30,343 bases of DNA from positions 27,501-57,843 of the forward strand of contig NW_005434501.1 of assembly GCF_000315625.1 (NCBI RefSeq). Direction: 5' to 3'. Both the position numbers and the translations under genes were made by a program. Under the pieces are notes generated by a model. The model did no database searches, was not told where the DNA came from, and was given only the letters and a program-made list of their open reading frames with translations. Position 1 is the first letter of the stretch. The number at the start of each line of letters is the position of its first letter. This document shows positions 10,111 to 20,900 of the stretch, piece after piece. This DNA comes from Guillardia theta CCMP2712 (lineage: Eukaryota > Cryptophyceae > Pyrenomonadales > Geminigeraceae).

Positions 10111-13100
10111 ATGCGAGACTCCGTTGTGATTCAACTTCGAATGCGAGACAAGAAGGAGAGATCGCCGTGAGTATCATCTCAATCATCTCAATCGTCTCAA
10201 TTATCTCGATCATCTCGATCATATCAATCATATCATTCATATCAATCATATCAATCATATCAATCATATCATTCATCTCAACCTTCTCCTTCACTACCAC
10301 CATCAGTCAAATTTCATTCTTACACTGCTCACAGTTTCGAGGACTTGATCAGGAGCAGAACGGTACTTCAAATCGTTGGCTGAGCTGTGTGACGTCTAAA
10401 CAAACTTGCAGAAGCTGCTAAATGAGAACATGATGCTGGAAAACACCCAAGTGAGAACAAGCAGGAGACTGTAGAAGCTCCTCAAACACTTGCAGGCGAA
10501 TCTGTCGAAACAAATTTCAATCCAAACTGAAGAATTGAGGCAGCTTCGGGAGGTACTCCTCCTCCTCCATCTCCCCCTCCTCGTCCTCCATCTCCCCCTC
10601 CTTCTCCACTCCTCCTCCTCCTCCTCCTCCTCCTCCTCCTCCTCCTCCTCCTCCTCAATCTGCAACATGTCCTTATTTCTGGGGGTGCAGGCCTCTGGCA
10701 TCGAAGGAGGAGGAAGCCGATGTCAGAAGTGTGCGGGCATGCAGGTTAGTTACTGTTATGCCATCCAACCACATCCCATCCCATCCCATCCCATCCCATC
10801 CCATCCCATCCCATCCCATCCCATCCCATCTCATCTCATCTCATCTCATCTTGTTTGTCGATGATTGTGATGTAGGACGAGCTGACCAGAAACTTAAGAG
10901 AGAAGGCAGACGACAAGCAGCAAATCTTGAAGCTGACGCAGCAGGTTGCAAACAACGGCAGGAGACGTTGAGTTGCTGAGATGATATTTTACAGGTGAGG
11001 GATCAGCAGGGTGTAATCGAGAAGATGAAGATGGATATGAAAGAGATGGAGAATGTAAGAAGACTTCTTCTTCTTCGCGCATTCACATGTTTGAAAGACG
11101 ATTCGGTCCATGAGGGATGAACAGAAATCCGCGCTGGTGAGAACAGGGACAACTGGAGGATGTGAGATAAACTGCTAGTGCAGGTCAAGATCAAAGATTT
11201 AGAAGCATCTCTCCAAGTTGCTGTCGAAGAATGCGGAGCTCGAACTGTCAGTACATTTCCTGTCCTTTGGTGTATTGAACTAGTTCTCTTGTTTCTTCCT
11301 TGTCTTTGTCCTCCTCCTCCTACTGCTCCTGATGTTCCTCTTCGCTTCTTCTTCATCCTGTTTCTCTTCCTCCTCCTGTCCCTCCTCTCTCCTCTTCCAC
11401 ATCTTCACCGTCCTATCTTGCCATGACTGCTCAACAGATCGAGATCGATCGCCTCAAGCCGGAGCTGCACAAGATGCAGACAGAGAACTTTGTGATAACG
11501 AGGAGACGAGGAAGGGAAACTGACCAGAGCAACAGGACCTGGTGAATGAGCTGCTGAAGCTCAAGGGGCAGGTGAAGACAAGGGGAAAGGGGAGAGGAAA
11601 GCGCGTTAGGCGAGAACAGATGAGATGGAGCAGGGATGGGAACGCAGAAATATTTCCAGAGGAGGAGGGAGAGAAACGATAGAAGAGGACGGAGGGAGGG
11701 ACAAAGATGGAGGAGAAGGAGGTGCAGCAACAGCAGCATGAGGAGGAGGAGGACTTGTAGAGTTTCTGATGGAAGTCTGTCAGATGGCGGACAAGTACAA
11801 CGAGATTCACAGCCTGATGGAGGAGGTGGAGCTGAAGAAACGAATGTGAGAAGAGCGAGTGAGAGGAGGGCAGGAGTGATACCTTCCTGCAGAGCCGAGG
11901 CTGTAAACAGCAGCAACGTCCCTGCAAGCTCTGAGGAGAAGGAGGAGGCGATGGCTGCGTGCGAGCCAGTTTCCTTCCTCTGGTAAGAAGATAAATGCTG
12001 TTTCTTCTCCCTCTTCACATTGTATTGCTTCAGCACCCCCTACCACCTTTCCTCTCCCTCCCCCTCCCTCCCCCTCCTCCTTCACCACTTCCTTCTCCTT
12101 CACCTGCTTCCTACCCCGCTCCCCATTTTCTCCTCTGATCGCCCTCCCTCTCTTCTCTCCTTTCTCTCCCTCTTCTCTCTTCTTGTCCTCCTCCTCTTCT
12201 CTCTTCTTGTCCTCCTCCTCTTCTCACGTGAACTTCAGTCGACTGCCGCAGCGGGCAAAGCAAACCATCATCGCGCACGAGAGGAGCGAGATCCATGCGC
12301 TGGCGCACAACAGCAGCGGCGCCATGCTGCTGACAGGAAGCGACGACAGAACGATGAAGGTGGAGAGAAGGAGGAGAAGGAGGCGTATGCGGGGTGAGAG
12401 GGGAGAAGAAGTTGGGAAGCTGTGTGAAGAGGAGCAGGAATCAGAGGAGGCGGGGGGGGAGGAGACGAGACGAGACGAGACGAGACGAGACGAGAGGCTG
12501 AGGGTTACCTCAGCTTTGGGACGCGAGGACCCTGTCTCGCATGGCAACATTTCAAGGGGCAATCAAGGTGAGCAGCTGAGGGTGGAGGAGGAGGTGGGGG
12601 AGGAGGAGGAAAGTGAAAGGGGAGAGGAGGAGGAAAGTGAAAGGGGAGAGGAGGAGGTGATGAATGGAAGGAGAGGGAGGGGATGAAATGAAGCAGTAAA
12701 TGCTTGATGCAGGCAGTGATGTGTGTTGCATTCTCAAACGATGGAAATTACGTTCTAGGAGCAAGGTAAATTCCTCCACCACCTACTGCCCTTCCTCTCC
12801 CTCTTACTCTTATTCTTACTCTTACTCGTCCTCGTCCTCTTCCTCGTCCTCCTTTAATTCTGCTTTCACTTCTTGTCGCATCTGAATTTTTTCACTTCAG
12901 TGGCGATTTCGCTGTTCGTTTGTGGTCGCTCAAGACGAAACGAATCTTGCATACTTTGACTGGACATCAGAGCAAAATCTACACTGCCGGTGTTCTCGCC
13001 TCCTCCTCCTTCTCTCCTCCTCCTCCTCCTCCTCCTCCTCCTCCTTCTCTCCTCCTCCTCCTTCTCTTCCTCCTTCTTTCTTTCCTCTTCTCTCCTTCCT

Positions 13101-14141
13101 GCTCCTCTGCTCCTCACTCCCTCAACCTCCCATCTCTTCCTCTCTCCTCTCTCCTCATCATCCTCTCAGGTTTCACTCCGGACTCGCGTTACGCATTTTC
13201 GGGTGGATATGACAGAATGATCAAGTGACCTCCTCCTCCTCCTCCTCCTCCTCCTCCTCATACTCCTCCTCCTTCTCCTCCTCCTCCTCCTCCTCATACT
13301 CATACTCATACTCCTCCTCCTCCTCATACTCCTTCTCCTCCTCCTCATACTCCTCCTCCTCACACTCCTCATACTCCTCATCCTTCTCCTCCTCCTCATA
13401 CTCCTCCTCCTCACACTCCTCATACTCCTCATACGCCTCCTCTACTCCTCCTCTACTCTTGCTCCTCTTTCCTCCCTTCTCTCTCTCCTTCTCCTCCTCC
13501 TCTCCTCGTCTTTCTCACTCTTCCAAGGCTGTGGGACCTGCATGAAGGTCTTGTGTCGAAGACTATCGCCTGCTCGTCGAGCTGTGAGATTTTCTATCCT
13601 CCGTAGCAGCCTCTGACATTGAATCCTCCTCTTTGACTTTCTCTTACTGTGCTCCTCGTCCTTGTCCTCGTCTTCCTCCTCCTCCTTCTCCTTCTCCTCC
13701 TTCTCCTCCTCCTCCTCCTCCTCCACCACCACCACCACCACCACCACTTTCTTCTCGCTCATGTTCCCTTTTTCCTCATCAGGCAATGATGCTGTTGTCA
13801 CTCAAGAGGTGGGAAGATGAATTCAAGTTTGGGAGGGAGGAGAGGGAAGGAGAAGGGGAAGGATCGGAGAAGGAGGAGGTCAGGAAGGGAGTGGACGAGG
13901 ACGAGCACGAGGAGGGGGAGGAAGATGAAGAGGAGAAGGAGGGAGACGATGGGGATGGGGGTGAAGGTTTTGACGGAGTGGCAGGGGAGTGTGATTGTTA
14001 GTGTTCACCTTGACAACTCCATCCGCTTATGGGACTTTCGAACTGGAAGTTTCGAGCATGAGATGACTGGGTGCCCCTTTACCTCCTCCTCCTCCTCCTC
14101 CTCCTCCTCCTCCTCCTCCTCCTCCTCCTCCTCCTCCTCCT
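10111..14141 (+). CDS. ATG16: ATG16-like autophagy protein, 3' end lost in gap
   Basis: Twenty exons in phase: 10111-10166, 10335-10362, 10412-10450, 10496-10552, 10691-10744, 10876-10944, 10995-11054, 11098-11136, 11184-11246, 11438-11491, 11530-11571, 11763-11845, 12239-12359, 12514-12567, 12713-12765, 12901-12989, 13170-13224, 13528-13583, 13783-13808 and 13985-14070 (about 394 codons). The N-terminus (MRDSVVIQLRMRDKKERSPF then EDLI) resembles the ATG5-binding helix of ATG16, followed by about 190 residues of coiled coil (e.g. DELTRNLREKADDKQQILKL). WD40 blades follow: HERSEIHALAHNSSG, GDFAVRLWSLKTKRILHTLT, GHQSKIYTAGF, SGGYDRMIKLWDL and HLDNSIRLWDFRTG. The SSCNDAVVT stretch matches the corresponding blade of ATG16L1 closely. 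ATG16 with ATG12-ATG5 directs ATG8 lipidation on autophagosome membranes. The last two or so blades are missing because the next intron runs into the N gap; no such exon is seen after the gap. Confidence 0.88.
10168..10290. repeat. (ATCTCA/ATATCA)n repeat in ATG16 intron 1
   Basis: Degenerate array of tcaatcatctcaatc and tcaatcatatcaatcat words directly after the gtgagt donor of ATG16 exon 1. It is intronic. Confidence 0.85.
10555..10656. repeat. (CTC)n microsatellite in ATG16 intron
   Basis: CCTCCTCCATCTCC-type degenerate repeat turning into an uninterrupted CTC run at about 10607-10656. It lies between the donor at 10553 and the exon starting at 10691. Confidence 0.9.
10768..10852. repeat. 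(CATCC)n then (CATCT)n pentanucleotide repeat
   Basis: About twelve copies of catcc followed by about five copies of catct, within the ATG16 intron 10745-10875. This is a clean pentanucleotide microsatellite with one unit change partway. Confidence 0.92.
12463..12496. repeat. (GAGAC)n pentanucleotide repeat
   Basis: Six to seven copies of gagac/gacga in the purine-rich ATG16 intron 12360-12513. This intron is purine-rich on the coding strand, unlike the pyrimidine-rich introns nearby. Confidence 0.85.
13010..13165. repeat. (CTC)n tract in ATG16 intron
   Basis: Near-continuous C/T sequence with a pure CTC core at about 13014-13044, filling the intron 12990-13169. The long Ser/Leu/Pro frames across it are repeat artefacts. 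Confidence 0.88.
13229..13520. repeat. (CTC)n with CTCATA interruptions in ATG16 intron
   Basis: CTC trinucleotide repeat regularly interrupted by CATACT and CACACT, covering most of the intron between exons ending 13224 and starting 13528. Higher-order copies of about 45-65 bp are visible around 13320-13440, where the block ctcctcctcacactcctcat recurs. Confidence 0.88.
13640..13746. repeat. (CTC)n and (CAC)n microsatellites in ATG16 intron
   Basis: CTCCTTCTC repeats pass into a pure CTC run and then about eight copies of cac, ending shortly before the exon at 13783. Confidence 0.85.
14082..14141. repeat. (CTC)n running into the assembly gap
   Basis: An uninterrupted CTC array of at least 59 bp begins a few bases after the donor of ATG16 exon 20 and is cut by the N run. 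It is the probable cause of the gap. Confidence 0.95.
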
Positions 14142-14426
14142 NNNNNNNNNNNNNNNNNNNNNNNNNNNNNNNNNNNNNNNNNNNNNNNNNNNNNNNNNNN
14201 NNNNNNNNNNNNNNNNNNNNNNNNNNNNNNNNNNNNNNNNNNNNNNNNNNNNNNNNNNNNNNNNNNNNNNNNNNNNNNNNNNNNNNNNNNNNNNNNNNNN
14301 NNNNNNNNNNNNNNNNNNNNNNNNNNNNNNNNNNNNNNNNNNNNNNNNNNNNNNNNNNNNNNNNNNNNNNNNNNNNNNNNNNNNNNNNNNNNNNNNNNNN
14401 NNNNNNNNNNNNNNNNNNNNNNNNNN
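14142..14426. other. Assembly gap (285 N)
   Basis: All bases are N. The true size is unknown. Open frames reported across it consist of undefined residues and carry no information. Confidence 1.
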
Positions 14427-14459
14427 AATTTCGGACGCGGCAAAATTTCTGTATGACCA

Positions 14460-14561
14460 GAGTGGAGACTTGCTGGTTCAAACATACAAGGATGAGCGGA
14501 GACTTGGTGGTTGAAACATACAAGGATGAGTGGAGACTTGCTGGTTCAAACATACATGGAT
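14460..14561. repeat. 34-bp direct repeat, three copies
   Basis: Three tandem copies of a 34-bp unit starting gagtggagacttgctggttc, at 14460, 14494 and 14528, differing by about 1-3 substitutions; a partial fourth follows. The array begins shortly after the gap, so it may be longer. The rest of 14427-14640 shows no recognisable exon. Confidence 0.92.
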
Positions 14562-14655
14562 GAGGGAAGAGTATGGGATACAATTTAAAGTTTTGATCAT
14601 CTCTTGCTGATGATAGCAGTGCATTTACATGGGAAAAGCGAAAGCAAGCAAGAGA

Positions 14656-14770
14656 ACCTCCTCCTCCTCCTCATCCTCCTCATCCTCATCCTCCTCCTCC
14701 TCCTCATCATCATCATCTCCATCTCCATCTCCATCTCCATCTCCATCTCCATCTCCATCTCCATCATCAT

Positions 14771-14830
<60 letters not shown>

Positions 14831-14832
14831 CT
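14656..14832. repeat. Compound (CTC)n, (CCATCT)n, (ATC)n microsatellite
   Basis: Three motifs in series: CTC with CTCATC, then about ten copies of ccatct, then about 20 copies of atc. The Ser-, Ile-, Asp- or Met-rich frames over it are artefacts. No exon is visible in 14833-14990, which is C/T-rich. Confidence 0.95.
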
Positions 14833-14999
14833 GTCCTTGTCCTCTTCCTCCTGGCTTTTTTCTCCCCGCTTTCCTTTGCCTTCCCCATCCTGTTCTTTCT
14901 TCCTCTTTCTCGTCCTTTTCCTCCTCCTTCCGGTCCTTTCTCTCCTTCCTCCTGGTCTGTTTCATCCTCTTGTCTTTCCCTCCTGCGGTGCATCTACGT

Positions 15000-17900
15000 G
15001 CTGAAGCCGAGAAAGATCATCTGAGAGTGACACGACGGAGAAACGAGCGCAGAGGTATATGTCGACGCCAGGAGTGAGGGCGACTGGGTGGACAAGGAAC
15101 AGGAGGAGGATGACGAGAGGGTTGAGTGGAAGATGGAGACTGGAAGTAGGAGGAGGAGAAGCGAATGCGAAGGAGGATGATGCAATGCATGATTCTTCAA
15201 TGGAGCATTTACTGCAACAGCCAGCACGAGGTACATCTGCGATTGAGCTTCTACATACCACAGAGCTTCGGCGCCTTCTCATTGAAAACGTTCTGAATCT
15301 GCATAATAGCGTCAACTCCTCATCATTATCATCATCATCATCAACAACAACATCATCATCATCATCATCGTCATCATGATCTTGGCTGTTCTCCCTCCCT
15401 CCCCTCCTCCCTCTCGCCCTCTCACCTCAGGCTCCCACAACGACGCCGGGATGTAGTTGAGCTTGCCAACCCACCCGTACGGGATCCTGTCTGCTCCAGC
15501 TGTCGGCGCCACCTGCAGGTACTTGAGCATCCCCGTCTCTTCCCTTCCCAACCTTCAAACTCCTCCTCCCTTTCCTCCTCCTCCTTGCCTTGCTGCCTTC
15601 CCCTTCCTCCGCTCCCTACCCTCTCCCCCATCCCCCTCTCCCTCCTCCCTCCCCTCCTTCCGCCAGCGTCTTCTCCTCCCTTGTCTGCCCTGTCCTCTGC
15701 CTCCCTTCTCCTTTCCCATCCCATCCCTGTCCCCTGCCTTCCCTCCTGTCCTCCCCCCTCTCTCTCACCAGGTAGATCGCATCCTCCTTAGTCGCCACGT
15801 AGACCGCGCTGTCCGGCAGCACCATGCTCGCGTCCTTCCTCAGCACTCCTTCGACCCCCAGCCAGAGGCTGACGTCCTGGCCCTTCTTCATGATGGAGAT
15901 GAAGCTCCAGCCGTCCTTGGAGATGCCCGTCGTTGACCTGCTCGTTCCCTCACCTCTGGAGAGCACAGGGAGGGAATGGGGAGGCGGAAGGGGAGCAGAG
16001 CAGAGTAGGAGGAAGTGCACGCCAGAGACGGGGCAGAAGGAAAGAGAGAGGGAGAGAGACAGAGAGGGAGAGAGAGAGACAGAGAGAGAGAGACAGAGGG
16101 ATGAAGAACGCGAGAAAGATGAGAAGCAAAGGGGAGAGGAAGAAAAGGAAGAGAGTCGAGGAGGAGGCGGATGGAAGAGGAGGAGGCAGAGGAGTAGAAA
16201 CAAGAGGACGAGGGAAGGACAAGATGATCCGGACCTCAAGTCTTGTCCGGCTACCGTAGCGATGATGGGGAGCAGCGCGATGTCTGCGCTCTCGCAGTTC
16301 GTCATGTCCACCTCCAGCGCCACCGGCTCTGCGTCGTAGTTGACCTCAGTGGGGCCCTTGTACCTGCAGATCCATCACACGTAGAAGAGCAGGTGAGGGC
16401 TGCAGAAGCAGGAGCAGCAAAGAAGAGCCAGGGAAGAGCCAGGAGCACGAAAGCACAGGCAGGAAGCAGCAGTAGGAACGAACTGGGAGTCGTGAAGGCA
16501 ACAGGAAGGGCTTTCAAGTACTCACAGGATGCTGTGCACGGAAAGCTCCTTGCAGCTCTTGGAGGGTCTTGGCTTGTACCAGAGAGTGATGGCGAAGTTG
16601 TTCGCGTTCTCGTTGTCCCAGAGACTGGCGAGACAAACAAACGTCAGTGCCTCCCAGTAACCAACGGGCGGAGATACGAAACACTGACGCAAGTCGTGGC
16701 TGCTGTCTCCCCCTTCCACACTACCCTCTCCTCCTCCTCCTCCTCCTTCTCTCTCCCTTGACTTACTCAGGTCGGTACTTGATCGCAGGAAAAATCGACG
16801 ACGCCTTCACGTTCACGTTGACGCAGCTGCCGTCGCCGTCCGCAGGCACAAGAGGAATGATACGAGCCTGTCCATGTCTCAGGCTTGCCCTCATCCTGCA
16901 ACCTCGTCCGCCTGCCCTCTTTCTCCATGCCCGTTTCTTCTTCCTGCTCTGTACCTTCACTCTTCTCACTCCTCTCTACCCTTGTCCCTGTCGTCCTCAT
17001 CCTCCTACCTTCACGAGATTCCAGTGCGCACTCATCCTGCACACATCCGCGTCCACACCGAGCGAGCAATCGAGAAGGCACTTGCAGATGACGTTGGTCT
17101 GCGCGCAGTCATCACACTCTCTCTTCTCCTCCTCTTCCTCCCCTCTCCTTCTCTTCGCCCATCTCTCTTCCTCCTCCTGCCCCTCTCCTCTTCACGTGCC
17201 ACCCACCTTAGGGTGGTTAGGAAGACACTTGGCGTGGCACTCAGTCTCTCGCTCCTGCATCGTCCATGTCTGCAGTATCTTCGTTATCATCTCCACCTCT
17301 CCCTCTCCTCTTCCCCTCCCACCGCCCCCTTCTCTCCCTCCTCACATGCTGTGTCCCGTCGGCATTGCGGGTGATGACGTTCTGCCAGGTGATGCCGACA
17401 GTCGGGCTCTTGGTGATTCCCTGCGCCCAAGCATTGAGCAAACCTGCCAGCCTCCGCCTCTCCTCCACTCTTTCTCTTCGTTCTCCTCCATTTTTATCCC
17501 TTCACTCATCCTCCCTCCCTCCCTCCTCCCTCACCTTCTGTGCGCACTCCGGAGACCCGTCCATGCATTCCTGATCTCTGTCAGCCCCTTCGTATTCCCT
17601 TCTCCTTCCCCTTACCTGGCACATCTTGGAGAATCCAACAGCGTTGTTGCTCACAATACCGCCAGCCAGCATGCTGTCGTCCTCCCTCGTCATGCCCTCC
17701 CTCCTGGATCCTTTCCTCTTCCTCTCTACTCACATTTTCTTCTGTGCCGGCGTGAGCACTCTCCACTCCTTCCTGAACAGCATCTGCCCACATCTCCTCA
17801 GATCCTCCTCCTCTTCCTTCTCCTCCTTCAACCTGCTGCTCCACTCGAAGGTGATCCGGTCTCTCCCCCTTGTACGGCATGACGTCAAGCTCGGCCGCTG

Positions 17901-20900
17901 TTCCCAAACTGTCAGTCTCCTGCTCACATTCTCCTCCTCCTCCTTCTGCTCCTTCTCCTCGTGCTCACCGGCCAGACCCGTCAGATGCTTCTTCTTCAAT
18001 CCACGCTCAATCACTCCCTCCTGTACACATCCGTCACACTGACGTCATGCTCTTCCCCAGCCTCAGTAACCTTGGCCATCTTCTCGAACAGACGCCTCCG
18101 CATCTTAGCAGTGTAGGGATCGACTTCCTGCTCTGCATGTCAAACCTTCATGCCCCATGCTACTCTGTCCTCTTGGTCCGCTGCTGCGCATCATCACCTT
18201 GAACGCTCTCAGTTCATCCGCTACAGTCCAGTTGGTGTTGTGGAACACGTTTCCGTACTGCACAGCATTCAGCGTGAGGTCCTCTTTCCGCCTTGTCTGA
18301 TCTTTGTCCGATCTCTCACCTTGTCTCTGGTGATGGCAAGAATGGGAAGGCTACCTCGCGCAGCAACACTCTGCTTTGTGATCCTGTTGGTCCAGTCCTG
18401 CCAACGAGTACCTCAGGGTCTTCTCCCTCCTTCCTCCTTCATTCACTCCCTCACCAGCCGGTATGTCGGGTTTGAGAATGCTGAATGCGACGAGCCCTCG
18501 ACCCACCACCTGTGACGCAATATGTTCACAAAGACAACCTTAAATCATCCAGCCAGATGAGCTCGCACGAGCCACCCTTCTCATCTCTACTTCCTGTAAT
18601 CTTCCCCTTCGTTTGTTTCTACCTCCTTCAACATTCACTCTGCTATCCTCCCCCTCTCTGCCGCTATTCCACCTCCTCCCTGCACTGTCCCCCCCTACTT
18701 CCATCTTTCGGACTCCGAGCATACATTTCAGACGGCGAGATCGAATCCCAGTCATCATCAGCGTTGTTGTCAAAGTTTGCGAACAGTCCCGTCATACTAC
18801 GTGAAAGTCAATGTTGTCAAGCTACTTTCCTTGTCCCCACCTCAAGCCCGAGCTCCAGCGTCCTGGAGCCTGGAAGTAGACATTGTGGTAAATTCCATTT
18901 GGCAACGGACTTCCCCATCCGCACTGTTGAATAGCTTACGAACGTCTTGCTCCTGACACTACATGGATTTACCTGGTCTGCCGACGCAACAGCTCCGTCG
19001 GCGCCAACAAAGTCGTTGAACCAAACATAGAAAGAGCTCCCACTGCAGATAATCGTTTAGCGTACTTCTCACTTCCCTCACCTCTGCTACTTACGTGACT
19101 TGAAAGCTTGTATAGTCATTCAGACTCTGGATTTTGTTGTACTGGTACTGTGCTCCCTGGGTCCACAGCTCTCCATTCACCATCATCTGCGGCCAACAAC
19201 ATGTTCATATCCGCCATACTTTCGTCATAGGCAAGCTTACGTGTTCCGTTCTCCAATCAGACCGGAAAATGATGTTGTAATTCTTCGTGATGATCGCTAT
19301 CCCGATGTTGCATCTAACGTTGGGGTTCGGGCAGGGCATCTAACACGAGCTTGAGTTAGAGGAGGCGACCAGAAAAGATATGAAGATATTCGATGTCAAG
19401 GCGCAAGCACGTGCCTGTTTGTTCTGAAGCTCGATGCTGTTCATGTGGCGAGCAAGAATGAACTCTCCGGTGTGTTGATAGTCAAAGGAAATTCTGTATG
19501 CAACCATGAGACGTTAAGGCAAAGCAAAAAGCAAAAGTGACATGACTTCATGAATATGGCACGAGTAACATGTTTTCACATCAAATGCTCAAGCAAGCAC
19601 ATTATCGCTCTGTGAACACGCACCCGTCGAAAGTCAAGTAGTGAGGATCTCCAACTGCATGTGCCGTGCGCGATGATCGGCCCGTCGCGCACTCGCTCTC
19701 GTCTCCCCCGCACAAGCCGCAGGCGTCGATGCTCTTGGGAAAAGAGCCGTCAGTGGGCGAGATGCCATCACATCCACGTCCGGGAATTCCCCTGCGCCCG
19801 CAATGTCACCGCCTATTATCCGCATCCTGTGCCCCCGACACTTACCGAGATCCTTGGGGTCCTGGGCTTCCCTTTTCACCGTCCGCTCCGTTGGGCCCGA
19901 TGTATCCGACTTGACACGTCATCAGCATGATTCAAGCCTCGTCCACTCTGTCATACCGGGCCCTCGATCGCCCTTCGCACCTTTCGGACCAGGAGATCCC
20001 TGAGGACCTTCGTCTCCTGGAGGCCCAGGCTGCATACAAGGTCATCTACCAGCCATCTCTAATTCCCCAGCCTTTCGCAGGACAACACACTTCTGAGATT
20101 CATCGACACACACATACACAGATACACACAAGAAAACGAAAGAAGATACAACAATGATCAAAAACAAAAAACAAAAAACTCTCTGACATTTCCTATCCAC
20201 TGCTTGCTTGGCACCAATGTCGCCACTATCTCTACCACTTCCTCCATGTACAAGATCTTGTGTCTCACCTTGCCAACCGGAGGCCCAGGTGGTCCACGAG
20301 GTCCTTCTGCTCCAGTCGCTCCTGGAGGTCCAGGAACGCCAGCAGATCCAGCCTTCCCTTCGTTTCCACGATCTCCAGGAGCTCCTTCCTGACCAGGTGG
20401 GCCCGGAGGACCTGGTTGTGCTTGTCAAACAAGTTCCTCTTCAACAGCTTCTCCCTCGGCTACCTGGTACCCCTCGTGGTCCACGCAGCCCGTCTTCACC
20501 AGCAGCACCATCCACTCCCTTGGGTCCTCGGGGTCCCTCAGGCCCGGTCTCCCCCTTCGACCCTCTCTCTCCTGCAACCCTCGTCACACACGCCCCATCC
20601 AGTACCCAGATCATGCACCAAAACTCCACCCCTCCTTACCTGTTGGCCCTTGTGGTCCTTCAGAGCCGACGGGTCCCTCCGGTCCGCGGAAGCCTCTTGG
20701 TCCCTGTGCTCCTTGCTGCCCTTTTGTCCGACCTGCCCGGCCCTCAGCGCTTCTTGCGCCTTATGCACGGCATGATAGCCCTCATCGGAGGCTTCTCCCT
20801 CCACGGCCTCCCTTCTCCTCCGACCTAGTCCTTACATCCTCTTTCTCTCTCCTGCTCGTGCTCCCCCTCCCCCCCTCCGTTGCTTTCGTCTCCCTCCCTC

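Noticed and set aside
14005-14583. ORFs of 147-248 aa crossing the gap
   Set aside because: Most residues are undefined because they span Ns, and the rest is CTC repeat.
14597-15024. Poly-Asp, poly-Met, poly-Ile or poly-Ser ORFs
   Set aside because: They translate the compound CTC/CCATCT/ATC microsatellite in different frames.
15824-16339. Plus-strand 171-aa Arg/Glu-rich ORF
   Set aside because: It is antisense to LamG-like exons and a GA-rich intron of the large minus-strand gene.
17720-17800. Tyrosinase copper-protein domain, from [11 protein letters not shown]
   Set aside because: The short match resembles the start of tyrosinases, but neighbouring exons lack the histidine motifs, so I did not call the domain.
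16647-17882. Plus-strand 411-aa ORF
   Set aside because: It is long only because the strand is C/T-rich; the minus strand here has several splice-bounded exons with sensible protein sequence.
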